A stretch of DNA of 64,000 bases from Marimonas arenosa. Lineage in GTDB: Bacteria > Pseudomonadota > Alphaproteobacteria > Rhodobacterales > Rhodobacteraceae. Positions 1 to 9,499 of the stretch are shown here, in pieces (the stretch's first letter is position 1; every line of letters begins with the position of its first letter). The translations under genes and the position numbers were made by a program. The notes beneath the pieces were generated by a model, which had not been told where the DNA came from, made no database searches, and was given only the letters and a program-made list of their open reading frames with translations. Location of the stretch: assembly GCF_030848945.1 (NCBI RefSeq), contig NZ_JANHAX010000002.1, forward strand, positions 186,001 through 250,000, read 5' to 3'.

Positions 1-982
1 CCAACCAGCTCAAAAGCGGCACAAGCGCCTCGTATTTTGCGCCAAGCAGGAGGCGAATTGTGGGCGGCCCGAAAGCGAAGACAGCCAAGACCAGGAACAG
101 GCTGCTGAGCAGGCTGGCTTGCATCGCCGCAGCGGCCAATTGTGCAAATCGATCCCGGTCCCGGTCCCGGTGCTGCGCCGCAGCTGATAGTTGCGGCAGG
201 AAGAACTGTGTTTCGCTTGCCGCCGTCACCAAGGTCGGCGTCAGGGTCAAGGTCACGCCCATGGCAAAGATCGCCAGGGCCTCGATGCCAAGCTCTCGGC
301 CGACAATCAGCTTGTCGCCTTGAAACACCGCAAAAAGCAGGATGTTGTTGACGAGGATCGGCCATCCGAAAGACAAGGCGTGGGCGGACTGGTTCAGATC
401 AAACCGGATCCTGAAAGGACGTTCCGCCAGAAGATGCGAGGCAGCGACCGTGCAGGCCCACTGGATAAGCACCGCGTAGAGCATCACCCGATAGTCGGCA
501 AAAAACTGATAGAGTGGCCAAAGGCTCAGGACAGACAAGAAGGCCGGCACCGTCTTCGACAGGATCAACGGGCGGTAGACCATACGCCGGTTCAGCCGGT
601 GGATGTCGAAATGCTCAAAGCCGCGCAGCGCCGGCACCAGCGCGAGCATCTGATAAGCCCAGGCCACATCAGGTATGCCGAGAAATTGCGCAATAGGAGA
701 TGCCAGCAGGAACAGAATTGCACCTGAAAGGAGACCGCGCAGCAAGTTGAACCCATGCAAACCCGCCTGCAGTCGCGGGTCGTTGCCTTCTTTGTCCTGA
801 ACGATCAGTTGCTGCAGGCCGAGCCCTGAAGCCATCTCAACTATGGCCATGCTGATCGCGAAGGTCGCAGCGATGCCGTAGTCCTCGACGCTGACCAATC
901 GGGCGACCAGCAAGTTGCGCGCGAGCAGCATGAGCGATCCAAGGGCGTTGCCGGACAGCAGCAGGATGACGGATCGGAACAT
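1..982 (-). CDS. Polysaccharide flippase (Wzx-like), 3' end outside window
   Basis: Reading the minus strand from the ATG at 982 gives an uninterrupted frame to the window edge (327 codons). It opens MFRSVILLLSGNALGSLM and contains LVARLVSVEDYGIAATFAI, the N-terminal pattern of the polysaccharide biosynthesis/oligosaccharide flippase family, which moves lipid-linked sugar repeat units across the inner membrane. Several hydrophobic segments are visible, as is a second half beginning SFGWPILVNNILLFAVFQGD. A run of three 6-bp repeats around 148-170 encodes an acidic/basic DRDRDR stretch. The gene is divergent from the pyruvyl transferase at 1139, so both probably start in the 156-bp gap. The C-terminus is missing because the window ends. 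Family assignment is secure; the substrate is unknown. Confidence 0.85.
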   Translation of the reverse strand, partial: MFRSVILLLSGNALGSLMLLARNLLVARLVSVEDYGIAATFAISMAIVEMASGLGLQQLIVQDKEGNDPRLQAGLHGFNLLRGLLSGAILFLLASPIAQFLGIPDVAWAYQMLALVPALRGFEHFDIHRLNRRMVYRPLILSKTVPAFLSVLSLWPLYQFFADYRVMLYAVLIQWACTVAASHLLAERPFRIRFDLNQSAHALSFGWPILVNNILLFAVFQGDKLIVGRELGIEALAIFAMGVTLTLTPTLVTAASETQFFLPQLSAAAQHRDRDRDRFAQLAAAAMQASLLSSLFLVLAVFAFGPPTIRLLLGAKYEALVPLLSWL

Positions 983-1138
983 CGAAGGCCTTTCGAAACT
1001 TAATTCAGCAAAATCGGCGCCGGCTGTGGGTGTTCTTTCCGCTACGATGGGGAAGGTCAAGAAAAACGAAGGTTTCAACCCTTGCCAAATCGGGTTCTAT
1101 GGAATGCAGTATGACCAACGAACAGCCTGGATTGTCAG

Positions 1139-2299
1139 ATGCTCAAGATCGCCTTGATCGGCCACGATACCCGTAATCCAAATCTCGGTGTTGGCGCGCT
1201 GACGGTTTCAGAGATCGAGTTGATCCGTCGCGTCGCACAGCGCCGGGGACTGGAAATTGAAATCACGGTTCTGATCGGGCCAAGTACTTTTCCAAGCTGC
1301 GTTGAGGGCACTGAGGTTCGCGAACGTTTTGTGCGCCCGCTGCGCAAACCGCTGGACTATTTCCGGGCGGTCCGGGCCAGCGACCTGGTGATCGACATCT
1401 CAGGCGGCGACAGCTTTGCCGACATTTATGGCAGCAAGCGGATCTTCCAGATTCTCTTGATGAAATATCTCACCCATTTGGCCGGCCGTCCGCTGGTGAT
1501 GGCACCTCAGACGGTTGGGCCGTTCCGCCACCGTCTGTGGCGCAGCCTGGCTGCCGGATCCATTCGACGTGCGGCCAGCGTCGCGACCAGGGATGACAAG
1601 TCGACTGCTTTTCTGCGCGAAATAGGAATACGCCGCGAAATCGTGGAAGCATCAGATGTCGCTTTACGCCTGCCCTTCGTTGCGCCGTCCACGCACTCCG
1701 GTCCGGTGCGGGTCGGTCTGAATGTCTCGGGGCTTCTGATGAATGGTGGCTATACCGGTTCGAACATGTTTGGTTTAGAGTCCGATTATCCGACCCTGGT
1801 CCGGGACATTATCAAGAGCTTCCTGTCCCATCCCGAAGGCTGCGAGCTTCACCTCGTCGGCCATGTGATCCCGCAGGACCGCGGGGGCGTCGAGGACGAC
1901 TACCAAGCCTGTCTGGACCTTGCCGCGGAATTTCCAGAAACCATCGTCGCTCCCGCATTTTCAACCCCGTCAGAGGCTAAGAGCTACATTGCCGGGCTTG
2001 ATTTCTTCATGGGGGCACGCATGCACGCTTGCATCGCCGCGTTCTCTTCCGGCGTTCCGGTGGTTCCGATGGCATACAGTCGGAAGTTCGCCGGGCTTTT
2101 TGGCGCACTGGGCTACACTGAAACCGTCGATCTCGCCGCCGACAAACCGAAAGACATCGTGATGCGGATATTGAGGTCCTACGAAAACCGCGAGAACATT
2201 TCTGGCGAGATAGAAACCGCTCTTAGTATCGGCTTGAACCGGCTGGATGAGTATGAGGCGGCTTTGGAAAAGGTTTTTGTTTCGTGGTATTCGCATTAG
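1139..2299 (+). CDS. Polysaccharide pyruvyl transferase family protein
   Basis: The 386-residue protein has the features of the polysaccharide pyruvyl transferase family (WcaK/CsaB/ExoV type), which transfers pyruvate from PEP as a ketal onto exopolysaccharide sugars. Visible motifs are NPNLGVGALTVSE at the N-terminus, a MAPQTVGPF segment near residue 120, and the C-terminal FFMGARMHACIAAFSSGVPV block that is the family hallmark. No signal peptide or membrane segment is seen, so it should act in the cytoplasm. The start has only a weak ribosome-binding site. It stands alone on the plus strand beside the flippase and other surface-sugar genes. The alternative, a WcaK-like protein of other function, cannot be excluded. 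Confidence 0.88.
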   Translation: MLKIALIGHDTRNPNLGVGALTVSEIELIRRVAQRRGLEIEITVLIGPSTFPSCVEGTEVRERFVRPLRKPLDYFRAVRASDLVIDISGGDSFADIYGSKRIFQILLMKYLTHLAGRPLVMAPQTVGPFRHRLWRSLAAGSIRRAASVATRDDKSTAFLREIGIRREIVEASDVALRLPFVAPSTHSGPVRVGLNVSGLLMNGGYTGSNMFGLESDYPTLVRDIIKSFLSHPEGCELHLVGHVIPQDRGGVEDDYQACLDLAAEFPETIVAPAFSTPSEAKSYIAGLDFFMGARMHACIAAFSSGVPVVPMAYSRKFAGLFGALGYTETVDLAADKPKDIVMRILRSYENRENISGEIETALSIGLNRLDEYEAALEKVFVSWYSH

Positions 2300-2482
2300 C
2301 CTCACAGGGTTGGGACTGAGAAACACGGAGAGGAATGCGTGCAATCAGGGATCGAGTTATCGAGACTCATGATCAGGTATACGCGGCTGATGGTCTATTT
2401 CCCCGAAAAGTCTCGATTTAGTCTTTATTTTTTTGCTGTTAGATTTAGCGCACATCCCTTGGGCCGGCCGCGGGGCAGGGTC

Positions 2483-3556
2483 TCAGCGCTGCCACAGGCG
2501 TTTGGACAGTCGCCTTGCCTGCCCGATCATCTTGTCAGCCCCAGAGCCAGTCAGATGCGTGAATTTGTTGACTGGTTTCTCGCGAGCACTGACGCGGTAG
2601 ACCAGGTCTGGACTAAGTTCTGATTTGTACTTGTAGATATTGCGCATTTTTGAACCGGGAGCGGGCAGCTCGTACCCCTCGACATCCATGGCCGCGCAGC
2701 CCTTCTCCTGCCCCCATTTCATGGCTTCAAACCAAAGGGCTGGTGCGATCCGCAGGTTGCCTGCCTTGGCTAGAGGCTCGGGTTCGGTGGTAAAATGACT
2801 AACATGAACGGTTGTCCTGCTTCTGATCACGAACACTCCGGCCAGAAAACAATCTGCCTTCCACGCGGTCATTAGCACCCCGATGTCGGCCGGACGAAGA
2901 ACCACTCGAAAAGCGGCCATGAAACCCTCCCGCGTGATGGGCTTAAGATGCCGCTCGGTTCGTAGGGCGTTGAGGCTGCGAAGAAAGATAAGCGCTTCGC
3001 TGTCTGTTGCAGCAGGCCTGTAGACTACCTCTTGCCTCGCAGCTCGACGCACTTCCCGCCGGGCGCTTTTCGAGAAGTCTGCGAAAGCCTCTTCGGCTTC
3101 TTTTTCGAGGTCAATGATGCCGGTACTCGAAAACCGTTCCTTTCCGGAGGTTTTCCAGCCAGCCTTGTCGAATTCCCGATCCATCTCGGTGCTTTTTTCT
3201 CCAATCCAGTACGGCGAGACATGCAGCCGGCCGACACGTGACAAAGCCTCGTGCGTTTTCAATACCTCCAGAAATTCGATCATCCCTGATGCGGAATTGC
3301 AGATCGGACCGCTCTGCCACCATGCCGTCGAGAAATATCCGGGGAAAAGCTTGTGCGGTTCCAGCGATATCAAGGCTGCTGCTGTGACCCGGCCTCCGGA
3401 CCTGCCGACCGCAAACACCGGACGGCGACCGAGCGCACGTTCCTCCTCAGCGAAAGCCGGATGCTGACGAGGATGTTGGTGGGGGCTATTTTCTAGAAAG
3501 TTCCGCCACTCGACATCCAGATCGGAAGTTAGTTGTTCGTGAATTTCGACGTCCAT
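2483..3556 (-). CDS. FemAB/GNAT-like acyltransferase of exopolysaccharide locus
   Basis: The 357-residue soluble protein resembles the FemAB-related, BioF2-like GNAT acetyltransferases found in exopolysaccharide loci. The central part carries ARREVRRAARQEVVY followed by LRSLNALRTERHLKPIT, and the C-terminal half has an acyl-CoA-binding-like core (WKADCFLAGVFVIRSRTTVHV) and AMDVEGYELP. These proteins are thought to acylate sugars or add amino acids to surface polymers. Here the acceptor is unknown. The start at 3556 has a weak purine stretch upstream. The gene is transcribed against both neighbours. The last 25 residues are basic, which may favour membrane association (inference). Confidence 0.75.
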   Translation of the reverse strand: MDVEIHEQLTSDLDVEWRNFLENSPHQHPRQHPAFAEEERALGRRPVFAVGRSGGRVTAAALISLEPHKLFPGYFSTAWWQSGPICNSASGMIEFLEVLKTHEALSRVGRLHVSPYWIGEKSTEMDREFDKAGWKTSGKERFSSTGIIDLEKEAEEAFADFSKSARREVRRAARQEVVYRPAATDSEALIFLRSLNALRTERHLKPITREGFMAAFRVVLRPADIGVLMTAWKADCFLAGVFVIRSRTTVHVSHFTTEPEPLAKAGNLRIAPALWFEAMKWGQEKGCAAMDVEGYELPAPGSKMRNIYKYKSELSPDLVYRVSAREKPVNKFTHLTGSGADKMIGQARRLSKRLWQR

Positions 3557-4203
3557 GCTTTCTAACTCGGCACCCGAAAAATTTCCAAAAATAATGAAAA
3601 AACTCGTTTGGCGATACTTGTTCCCGCTCTTTGCTCAACAAACGTCAACATATTCTTCCCGGCTCCCAAACGCCTTTGCTCCATTGATCCGAACCAGAGA
3701 AAGCGTTCAATTGTCATCATGATGAAAACGACAGAGTCACGATACTCCAGAAATTCATCATGGGAGATTCGGGCGCGCTTGGACAGAATTGCAGCATTCA
3801 CCGACGTTCCCCAAGTAGAATGTCTTATTCTGTATGCTGCCGTTTTTTTGTGACCCGATCAAGCCACTTGGAAACGTTGTACCGCGGCTCGGGCATCTGA
3901 CACGCAATTTGAGTAGATTTTCAACCTCGGCGGTGGGGTTATCCGGATTTTCGCCTGATCGACGCCCCTGTGGACAGACCAGCCGAGCCGCTTTCCACCA
4001 GGTTTTGCTGTTATCACCTTCATGTGACATCCGCAAAGTGCTGGAGGGGATCAACAGTAATTTTCTTTCGGGTCGGTTTCGAGGTCGGCTATCTTTCGCC
4101 GTTGCTTTACAACGGCCTGACGAACGCCGGATGGCCCGGCGTCTGGACAGTGGGAATGATGAAATTGAGTTGGCCATGATTGTTAAGGGTAAAGATAACT
4201 GCT
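3557..4203. other. AT-rich region without a confident gene
   Basis: This 647-bp stretch separates two divergent polysaccharide genes. It is AT-rich, with several A- and T-runs (for example around 3590-3602 and 3842-3850), and probably holds promoters for the genes on both sides. One minus-strand frame (3562-3801, 79 codons) ends 5 bp before the FemAB-like gene, but its product resembles nothing I recognise. Plus-strand frames at 3834-4238 read like non-coding translation, rich in Ser and Arg without domain pattern. I treat the interval as regulatory or decayed sequence. Confidence 0.4.
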
Positions 4204-5649
4204 ATGTACGACAAAAAGCAAACGGTGGACAGGCTTAGCATGAAGGCGGTTCAAAGTAGCAGTCGGCCCGCAAACCGCATGCTCCATCGCAAAGGTCTCG
4301 GTAAAGCCCGGAATGATGGAGTACCCTTCGTCGTAGCTCTGTTCATTGTCGGCCTCTTAACGCCGCTTTTCATCTACGCGGGAACGCTTAGGCTTTCCGT
4401 CTATCGAATTGTACTTCTAGCTCTGTTTTTCCCGAGCCTCTACCTCCTTGTTCTCGGCAAAGCGGGGCGTATCAAAATTGCAGATATTTGCGTCGTGCTG
4501 ATCTGCATCTGGTCATCGCTTTCTCTCACCGTTGTTCATGGTTTCACTGAGATGATCGAAACAATCGGTATTTTCTGGGTCGAGACACTCGGCGCCTATT
4601 TGATCGGACGCTGCTTTATTCGTACCCCTGAGGCTTTCTATTCGACGGTGCGTATGTTCTTTTTTCTAGGATTGCTTCTTATTCCGTTCGCTCTCTTTGA
4701 GATGTTTACCGGCCGTAACTACGTTCTTGATTTCTTCGACTCCCTTGGGGCCACCTATGCCGATGTGCCAAAGGAAAAGCGACTTGGTTTCGAACGAGTC
4801 CAGGGTCCATTCGCTCATCAGATCCACATGGGGGTGTTTTTTGGTGCCTTGATCGGTCTTACGTATTACGTCTTGGGCTATCAGCGGCGCTGGCTTGGAC
4901 GTATGGGGCGAAGTGGAGCAATCGCGTTTCTTGGATTTAGCTCGCTTTCCTCTGGCCCGCTCGTTGGGATGATGACGCAGATTTACATGCTTCTTTGGGA
5001 CGGGATCATGAATCGTGTCAGACAACGCTGGTATGTTTTTGTTGGCCTTGCGGTCGCCGGGTTTGTGACTGTTGATTTGATCTCAAATCGTACTCCATTT
5101 CATGTTATCGTTGAATACTTGTCCTTCAATAAGGATACGGCGTATAATCGTATTCATATATGGAACTTTGGGACAGAAAGCATTTTTGCCAATCCTGTGT
5201 TCGGTATCGGCCTCAGCGAGAATTGGGAGCGGCCTTGGTGGATGTCGCCAAGCGTGGATATGTTCTGGATCGTCGGCGGTATGCGTCACGGCGTTCTTGT
5301 TTGGGGCCTATATATTTTTCTTTTCCTGATTGTCTTCGTTGCTGTCGCCATGAAAAAGAACCTGAGTGAGCGTGTATCTTGGTACCGCACCGGGTACTTG
5401 ATTTCTATGTTCGGGTTCTTTATGGCCGGGTGGACCGTCCACTTTTGGGATGCAATCTACGCTTTCTTCATGTTCCTCTTCGCAAGCGGTATATGGATAC
5501 TGGACTATCAACAGAGTGAAGTTAGTGAGGATGCTGGAAACTCTAATCAAGCCAAAACGCCCGTGCCCCATTCAGGTTACACGCGATTTCCAACCGCTTC
5601 GGTCCTTTCCGATACCCAATCAAACGCTGCCTCCACTCACGAGCAGTGA
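4204..5649 (+). CDS. O-antigen ligase/polymerase-like membrane protein (Wzy/WaaL/ExoQ family)
   Basis: The protein of about 480 residues has roughly ten to twelve hydrophobic segments and the layout of the O-antigen polymerase/ligase superfamily. A long periplasmic loop after the middle segments contains YNRIHIWNFGTESIFANP and VFGIGLSENWERPW, which match the conserved Wzy_C region of these enzymes. Such proteins join polysaccharide repeat units in the periplasm or attach them to lipid A. An in-frame TTG lies at 4180, but ATG 4204 and ATG 4240 are more likely starts; the choice is uncertain. The hydrophilic C-terminus is Ser/Thr-rich. The gene is convergent with the methyltransferase at 5718. 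Polymerase or ligase cannot be separated by eye. Confidence 0.82.
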   Translation: MYDKKQTVDRLSMKAVQSSSRPANRMLHRKGLGKARNDGVPFVVALFIVGLLTPLFIYAGTLRLSVYRIVLLALFFPSLYLLVLGKAGRIKIADICVVLICIWSSLSLTVVHGFTEMIETIGIFWVETLGAYLIGRCFIRTPEAFYSTVRMFFFLGLLLIPFALFEMFTGRNYVLDFFDSLGATYADVPKEKRLGFERVQGPFAHQIHMGVFFGALIGLTYYVLGYQRRWLGRMGRSGAIAFLGFSSLSSGPLVGMMTQIYMLLWDGIMNRVRQRWYVFVGLAVAGFVTVDLISNRTPFHVIVEYLSFNKDTAYNRIHIWNFGTESIFANPVFGIGLSENWERPWWMSPSVDMFWIVGGMRHGVLVWGLYIFLFLIVFVAVAMKKNLSERVSWYRTGYLISMFGFFMAGWTVHFWDAIYAFFMFLFASGIWILDYQQSEVSEDAGNSNQAKTPVPHSGYTRFPTASVLSDTQSNAASTHEQ

Positions 5650-5717
5650 TTGCCGCATAAGAAATCAGGGGAAAGGACATGCTTTTTTTGAGAGCTTTTC
5701 AGAGGAGCAATTCAAGC

Positions 5718-6641
5718 TTAAATTCGCTTGAGCCATATACTTCCCGCGTTTTGCTGTGGATTTATCGGAGTAATGTCTTGAAGAACTTCTTTTAGCTCGG
5801 GTTCAAGCCTGGTTGCCACGTAGTACGACGGAAAAATCACCTCAAAGAATCCTGAAAGTATCCAACCTATCAGCGCATTTTGCTCCGAAAACATACGCTG
5901 GTTCCATTCAACAGGGTAGGAATCAGGTAGAAAAATGTCATGGACATGAACGAGAGCACCGGAGGGTAACGCGGGAAACATGCGATTGAACTGAATGTCT
6001 ACGTCCATCCCTGGAAGCATTACATGACTGGAATCTATGAAAAGAACATCGTTTGGTTCAAAGTTTTCAACTAGTTTGGCGTCTTCAGTGCTTAAAGTGC
6101 GACAGTGAACTTCCGCTCCTGTGGACTCAATTGACCGCCGGGGCTTTGGATCAATGCACAGGAGGTTCCCGTGCTGATTGTCGTTCAAAGCACGTGCCAA
6201 AACATGCGTAGAGGCTCCGGAACCAATTTCGACTACTCTTGTCGGTTTTCTTTCCCTTACCAAATGGTAAGCCGCTATCGAATCCAGCTTTGGGAACATT
6301 CCACACTCCTCAAATGGTATCGCGTTTTCTTCAACAGCTTTGCGAAAATCGGGAAGAGTCGTTTTGATGCTCTCTAAAAAAACTTTGAAATCGGCTATCG
6401 AGCCTTCGAAAAAGGCCTCGACGGCCTCGTAGGCCGGCACTTCGGAAGAAACAGATGATGCGTAAGCAAATGGGGTGAAGAATCCTGATTTCCTAATCCC
6501 TAAAGCAGTTAGTATTTGCTTAACGCGGTAAGAGACGGTTTCTCTATCGAACACTTCAGGCAACCTCCGTGAGCCTATCTTTTTTCTCCAATCCGAAACG
6601 ATTAGCGGTTTCGTCGGGAGCTCTACGAAAGAACTTAACAA
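5718..6641 (-). CDS. SAM-dependent class I methyltransferase
   Basis: The 307-residue protein carries the SAM-binding motif RVVEIGSGASTHVLARAL at about residues 135-152, then LLCIDPKP and DVLFIDSSHVM, the order seen in Methyltransf_24-type class I methyltransferases. No signal or membrane segment is present. It lies at the end of the surface-sugar island, directly before an insertion-sequence remnant, so a sugar O-methyltransferase role is reasonable but inferred. Its base composition is clearly more AT-rich than the pqq or hydrogenase genes, suggesting lateral acquisition. The acceptor is unknown. Confidence 0.8.
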   Translation of the reverse strand: MLSSFVELPTKPLIVSDWRKKIGSRRLPEVFDRETVSYRVKQILTALGIRKSGFFTPFAYASSVSSEVPAYEAVEAFFEGSIADFKVFLESIKTTLPDFRKAVEENAIPFEECGMFPKLDSIAAYHLVRERKPTRVVEIGSGASTHVLARALNDNQHGNLLCIDPKPRRSIESTGAEVHCRTLSTEDAKLVENFEPNDVLFIDSSHVMLPGMDVDIQFNRMFPALPSGALVHVHDIFLPDSYPVEWNQRMFSEQNALIGWILSGFFEVIFPSYYVATRLEPELKEVLQDITPINPQQNAGSIWLKRI

Positions 6642-7092
6642 AGCTCTAGACTTTTGGATGCAAAATCCAAGGCATTTGTCAATCTCAGTTCTGTCCCGCA
6701 GAGCTTTCTATCACGCGTTGTGTCGTAAAAGACCGCAAAATGCACCCTTGATCAGCCTCACTTGAGTGGTCAAGTTTGGTGTTAAGTGCATGACTGGCCG
6801 TGGGTCTATCGGGGCGATCGTTTCAGGGACCGGCGGGCGGCAACCCAAAGCACTGTGTGGTCGTTTGGTGTTGTAGTGTTTCCTCCATGGTTCGATCAGG
6901 ATCTGCGCATCGCGCAGGCTGTAGAAGATCTCACCATTGAGCAACTCGTCGCGAAACCGGGCGTCGAAGCTTTCGAGGTATCCGTTGTCTGAAGGTGAGC
7001 CGGGTTCGATTTAGGCGTTCTTGGCCTCGACGGCAGGACAGCCGCGCCACGAACTCCGTTCCGTGGCACGTCGGGAAGACGCGCTGTTGAGA

Positions 7093-7143
7093 GGTTATGG
7101 CCACGCGCGCAGCCCTCAAATTGCGCAGCAGGTGGCCATAACC
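7093..7143 (+). repeat. 12-bp perfect inverted repeat in the left end of the IS110 fragment
   Basis: GGTTATGGCCAC (7093-7104) and GTGGCCATAACC (7132-7143) are perfect inverted repeats around a 27-nt loop that can form a further GCGCA/TGCGC stem. The structure lies 55 bp before the start codon of an IS110-type transposase fragment. In the IS110 group the left-end non-coding region is known to encode the structured bridge (seek) RNA, so this stem-loop is a candidate relic of that RNA gene. The assignment is inference from position. Confidence 0.5.
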
Positions 7144-7198
7144 GGGTCTCAGTTCTCAACAGTGGTTTTGTGCAGCCACACTGATGAGGAGACCGGCT

Positions 7199-7345
7199 AT
7201 GACCGCCATCCAATCTACCGCTTCGACCTTGCTGGCCGGCATCGATATTTCCAAACACCGTCACGAGTTGCCGACCGGAATTCCCGGCAAGAAGCGCTGT
7301 CGCTGATTGACGATCGCGAACACGCTGGAGGACTTTCAGCGCCTA
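7199..7345 (+). pseudogene. IS110-family transposase, N-terminal fragment
   Basis: From ATG 7199 the plus strand reads MTAIQSTASTLLAGIDISKH, the start of IS110-type transposases including the first catalytic Asp (GIDISK), followed by a GIPGKKR segment, a premature TGA, and after it LTIANTLEDFQRL in the same frame. The frame then stops matching at about 7345, where IS3 OrfB sequence resumes. The fragment with its upstream non-coding end replaces the middle of the IS3 remnant. It is non-functional: only about 49 of the usual 330 or more residues remain. Confidence 0.8.
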
Positions 7346-7882
7346 TGCCCCTCTCGTCGCCACAGACCTTGAACCGGCTTGTCGTTCACCTGCCAGCCTG
7401 AGTCTCGCAGCAAGGCAGCGATCCGGCGATAGCCGTAGCGGCCATACTGGCGAGCAGTTCGGTCATGTCCGCCACCAGGGCTCTCTTCGTCAGCACGACC
7501 TCTTGGCAGCTTCCTCTGAGTGGATCGGTGTTGACCCAGAACACGACAGGCGCGCCGTTCAGATACTCGGAACCCGCGACGCACATGATCGATGCAGGCA
7601 CGGCGGCGAGGGGGCTCAGAAGTTTCCCCTTACAGCTTCCGTCGGGATCAGCTTGAGGTCTGAGACGGCTCTTTGAAGCCGCTCGTTCTCCTTTTGAAGC
7701 CGTTTGAGTTCCCGCAGTTGGTCTATTCCCATCCCGCCATACTTCTTGCGCCAGCGGTAGTAGGTCTGCTCGGCAATCCGGAAAACTGTTTCATGCCTAG
7801 GACGGTGAAACACCGTTTTGTCTTTGAGCACCGCTTAGGAAACTGCTTTAAATCAAGCGGTTATCATCTGGCTCGTTCTTGT

Positions 7883-9355
7883 TTATTTATTCTTTTTGTC
7901 TTTGCCCGGTGGGGTTTCCCATTTTGGGCCCCAGCTGTTGCCGCGCCGCCCCGAATTCCCATCGGTCGTCGTGCCGCTATCCGTAGAAGTCGTGGTACCA
8001 TCGGTCGTCGAACCTCCACCCGTGGCGGTCCCGCTGTCTGTTGATGTTCCATTCCCTCCGGTTGCGGTCCCACCCAATTCATAGGCTCCGACATCCGGTC
8101 CGGCGCCGGCCGGACGTGCATTGCCGAGGATATCAAATGCTGGTGCGTGATCCGGATTGCCTTTGTCGACAAATCCGCTGTCCACTGTCGGGCGGAAATC
8201 GTAATTGCCAGCATTCTCAAACTGAGAGAAAGGATCCGAAATATAAACGTTGTCTGTCAAAACAACGTTATCCATATCGTTCGAGCCCAAAACGAAATTC
8301 GGAGCGACATTGTTGGCGACCAAAACATTCTGCGCACGCTGACCGTTCCTGTGATCAAACACCCCGATCCAAGAAACCATGTTATCAATCCGCCCGCTAC
8401 TCACAAGCGTGTTGTTGACGATCGTCGCATTACGGCCGCCATAGACCGAAATGCCGTGGTAGTAAGTGACGGAAACGACATTGTTCCGGATAATCAGGTT
8501 GTCATAAAAACCGTCAAAAAGACCGATCCCCTGCATTGCACCTCGCAGGGGATGCGTCTCGGACGCGTTCCATTCAATGAAGGTATTGTTCTCGATAACG
8601 AGACCATCGACACTGCCGCTGGTTGCCCACGACTGGAAGCCATCGTCATGATTGTCGTCAATTGTAATACTGTTGATTACACGGTTTCCACGGAAGACAC
8701 TTTGGTTGCCCAGGCCCCGCAGGCCATCGCCTGAAAACCCCTCGATGATGTTGCCGGTTACCACTGCGCCTTCTCCCACCGTGGTCACCCCAAAAGTCAC
8801 TCCAATCAAAGTATTGTCACGCACAGTGCTGTACGGCCCGGTCAGGAAAACACCTTCATTCTTCGAAGACCACTCATTGGCCGTCCAGTTCAAATACTCC
8901 TGAGACAATTTCCCGCCGCCACGAATATCCAATCCTTGAATTGTGATGTGGCTCGTGTCCGCTAACGACTCTACCAGCTTTCCGATTTTTGTATTCGGCG
9001 TATTGGGCCAGACACTTAGATTCTGGAAAGTTAGATTGCGGCTGCCACCAAGGACATAAATGCTTTCCAGGTGGGCGTTCTTTGCGTTCAAAGACCGAAT
9101 GACGACCGGAGTATCAAAAACCACACCATAGATTTTAAGCATCCCGAAATCGCCATCCATCAAGAGGATTGTATCCCCGCCTATGGCGTTTTTAAGTGCA
9201 TCAGCGATAGTTGCCCAAGGTTTGGTCTCGGAACCGTCAGCCGTGCTTGCTGTGGCTTCACCCGGGGGCGCGACATAGTGCGTGGTCTGCGCAAAGGAAT
9301 TGCCTGCGAGGATCGACCAAAGCATCAGGGTAGCGAAAATCAAGCGAGGAAACAT
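7883..9355 (-). CDS. Secreted right-handed beta-helix protein (possible polysaccharide lyase/epimerase)
   Basis: The 490-residue protein starts with a Sec signal peptide (MFPRLIFATLMLWSILAGNSFA). Residues from about 30 to 400 form a parallel beta-helix pattern: regularly spaced NNT, NNV and VxGN turns such as LVIENNTFIEW and LIIRNNVVSVTYYHGISVYG. This is the architecture of chondroitinase-B/PL6 alginate lyases and of carbohydrate epimerases. The C-terminal 70 residues are low-complexity Gly/Ser/Thr/Asp, then a basic tail ending GKDKKNK. Its opening GGDTILLMDGDFG resembles [13 protein letters not shown] in the RTX protein at 10070, so the two are probably paralogous in the helix. Substrate and activity cannot be named; modification of the exopolysaccharide made here is plausible. 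Confidence 0.75.
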   Translation of the reverse strand: MFPRLIFATLMLWSILAGNSFAQTTHYVAPPGEATASTADGSETKPWATIADALKNAIGGDTILLMDGDFGMLKIYGVVFDTPVVIRSLNAKNAHLESIYVLGGSRNLTFQNLSVWPNTPNTKIGKLVESLADTSHITIQGLDIRGGGKLSQEYLNWTANEWSSKNEGVFLTGPYSTVRDNTLIGVTFGVTTVGEGAVVTGNIIEGFSGDGLRGLGNQSVFRGNRVINSITIDDNHDDGFQSWATSGSVDGLVIENNTFIEWNASETHPLRGAMQGIGLFDGFYDNLIIRNNVVSVTYYHGISVYGGRNATIVNNTLVSSGRIDNMVSWIGVFDHRNGQRAQNVLVANNVAPNFVLGSNDMDNVVLTDNVYISDPFSQFENAGNYDFRPTVDSGFVDKGNPDHAPAFDILGNARPAGAGPDVGAYELGGTATGGNGTSTDSGTATGGGSTTDGTTTSTDSGTTTDGNSGRRGNSWGPKWETPPGKDKKNK

Positions 9356-9499
9356 TTCATAACTCCATATTGCACGACTTCACGCACTCCATGCGCGTTC
9401 TGTCCAAGCATTAGAAAGAACATCGTGGCAGCGGATAGGCATCATTATGGCATGCCGCGTCCCAGCCTTTTTCCAAGCGGACTTTCGCCGATGCCCCAC

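Larger units (their letters stand above)
6711..7831 (-). pseudogene. IS3-family element remnant (OrfA/OrfB), interrupted by an IS110 fragment
   Basis: On the minus strand 7831-7616 encodes the end of an IS3 OrfA (TYYRWRKKYGGM, then a leucine-heptad coiled coil LKRLQKENERLQRAVSDL and terminal RGNF). From 7601 to about 7345 comes the OrfB start (RRGFRVSERRACRVLGQHRS, YGRYGYRRIAALLRDSGW). After a gap of foreign DNA, 7068-6711 resumes with NGTEFVA, a frameshift, IEPGSPSDNGYLESFDARF and KRPHSALGCRPPVPE, the DDE-domain end of OrfB. About 300 bp of the catalytic core is missing. The copy is dead: truncated at the OrfA start, frameshifted, and internally replaced. Confidence 0.85.

Noticed and set aside
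3834-4238. Plus-strand open frame in the 3.6-4.2 kb gap
   Set aside because: Ser/Arg-rich non-coding-like translation with no start signal, running into the polymerase gene.
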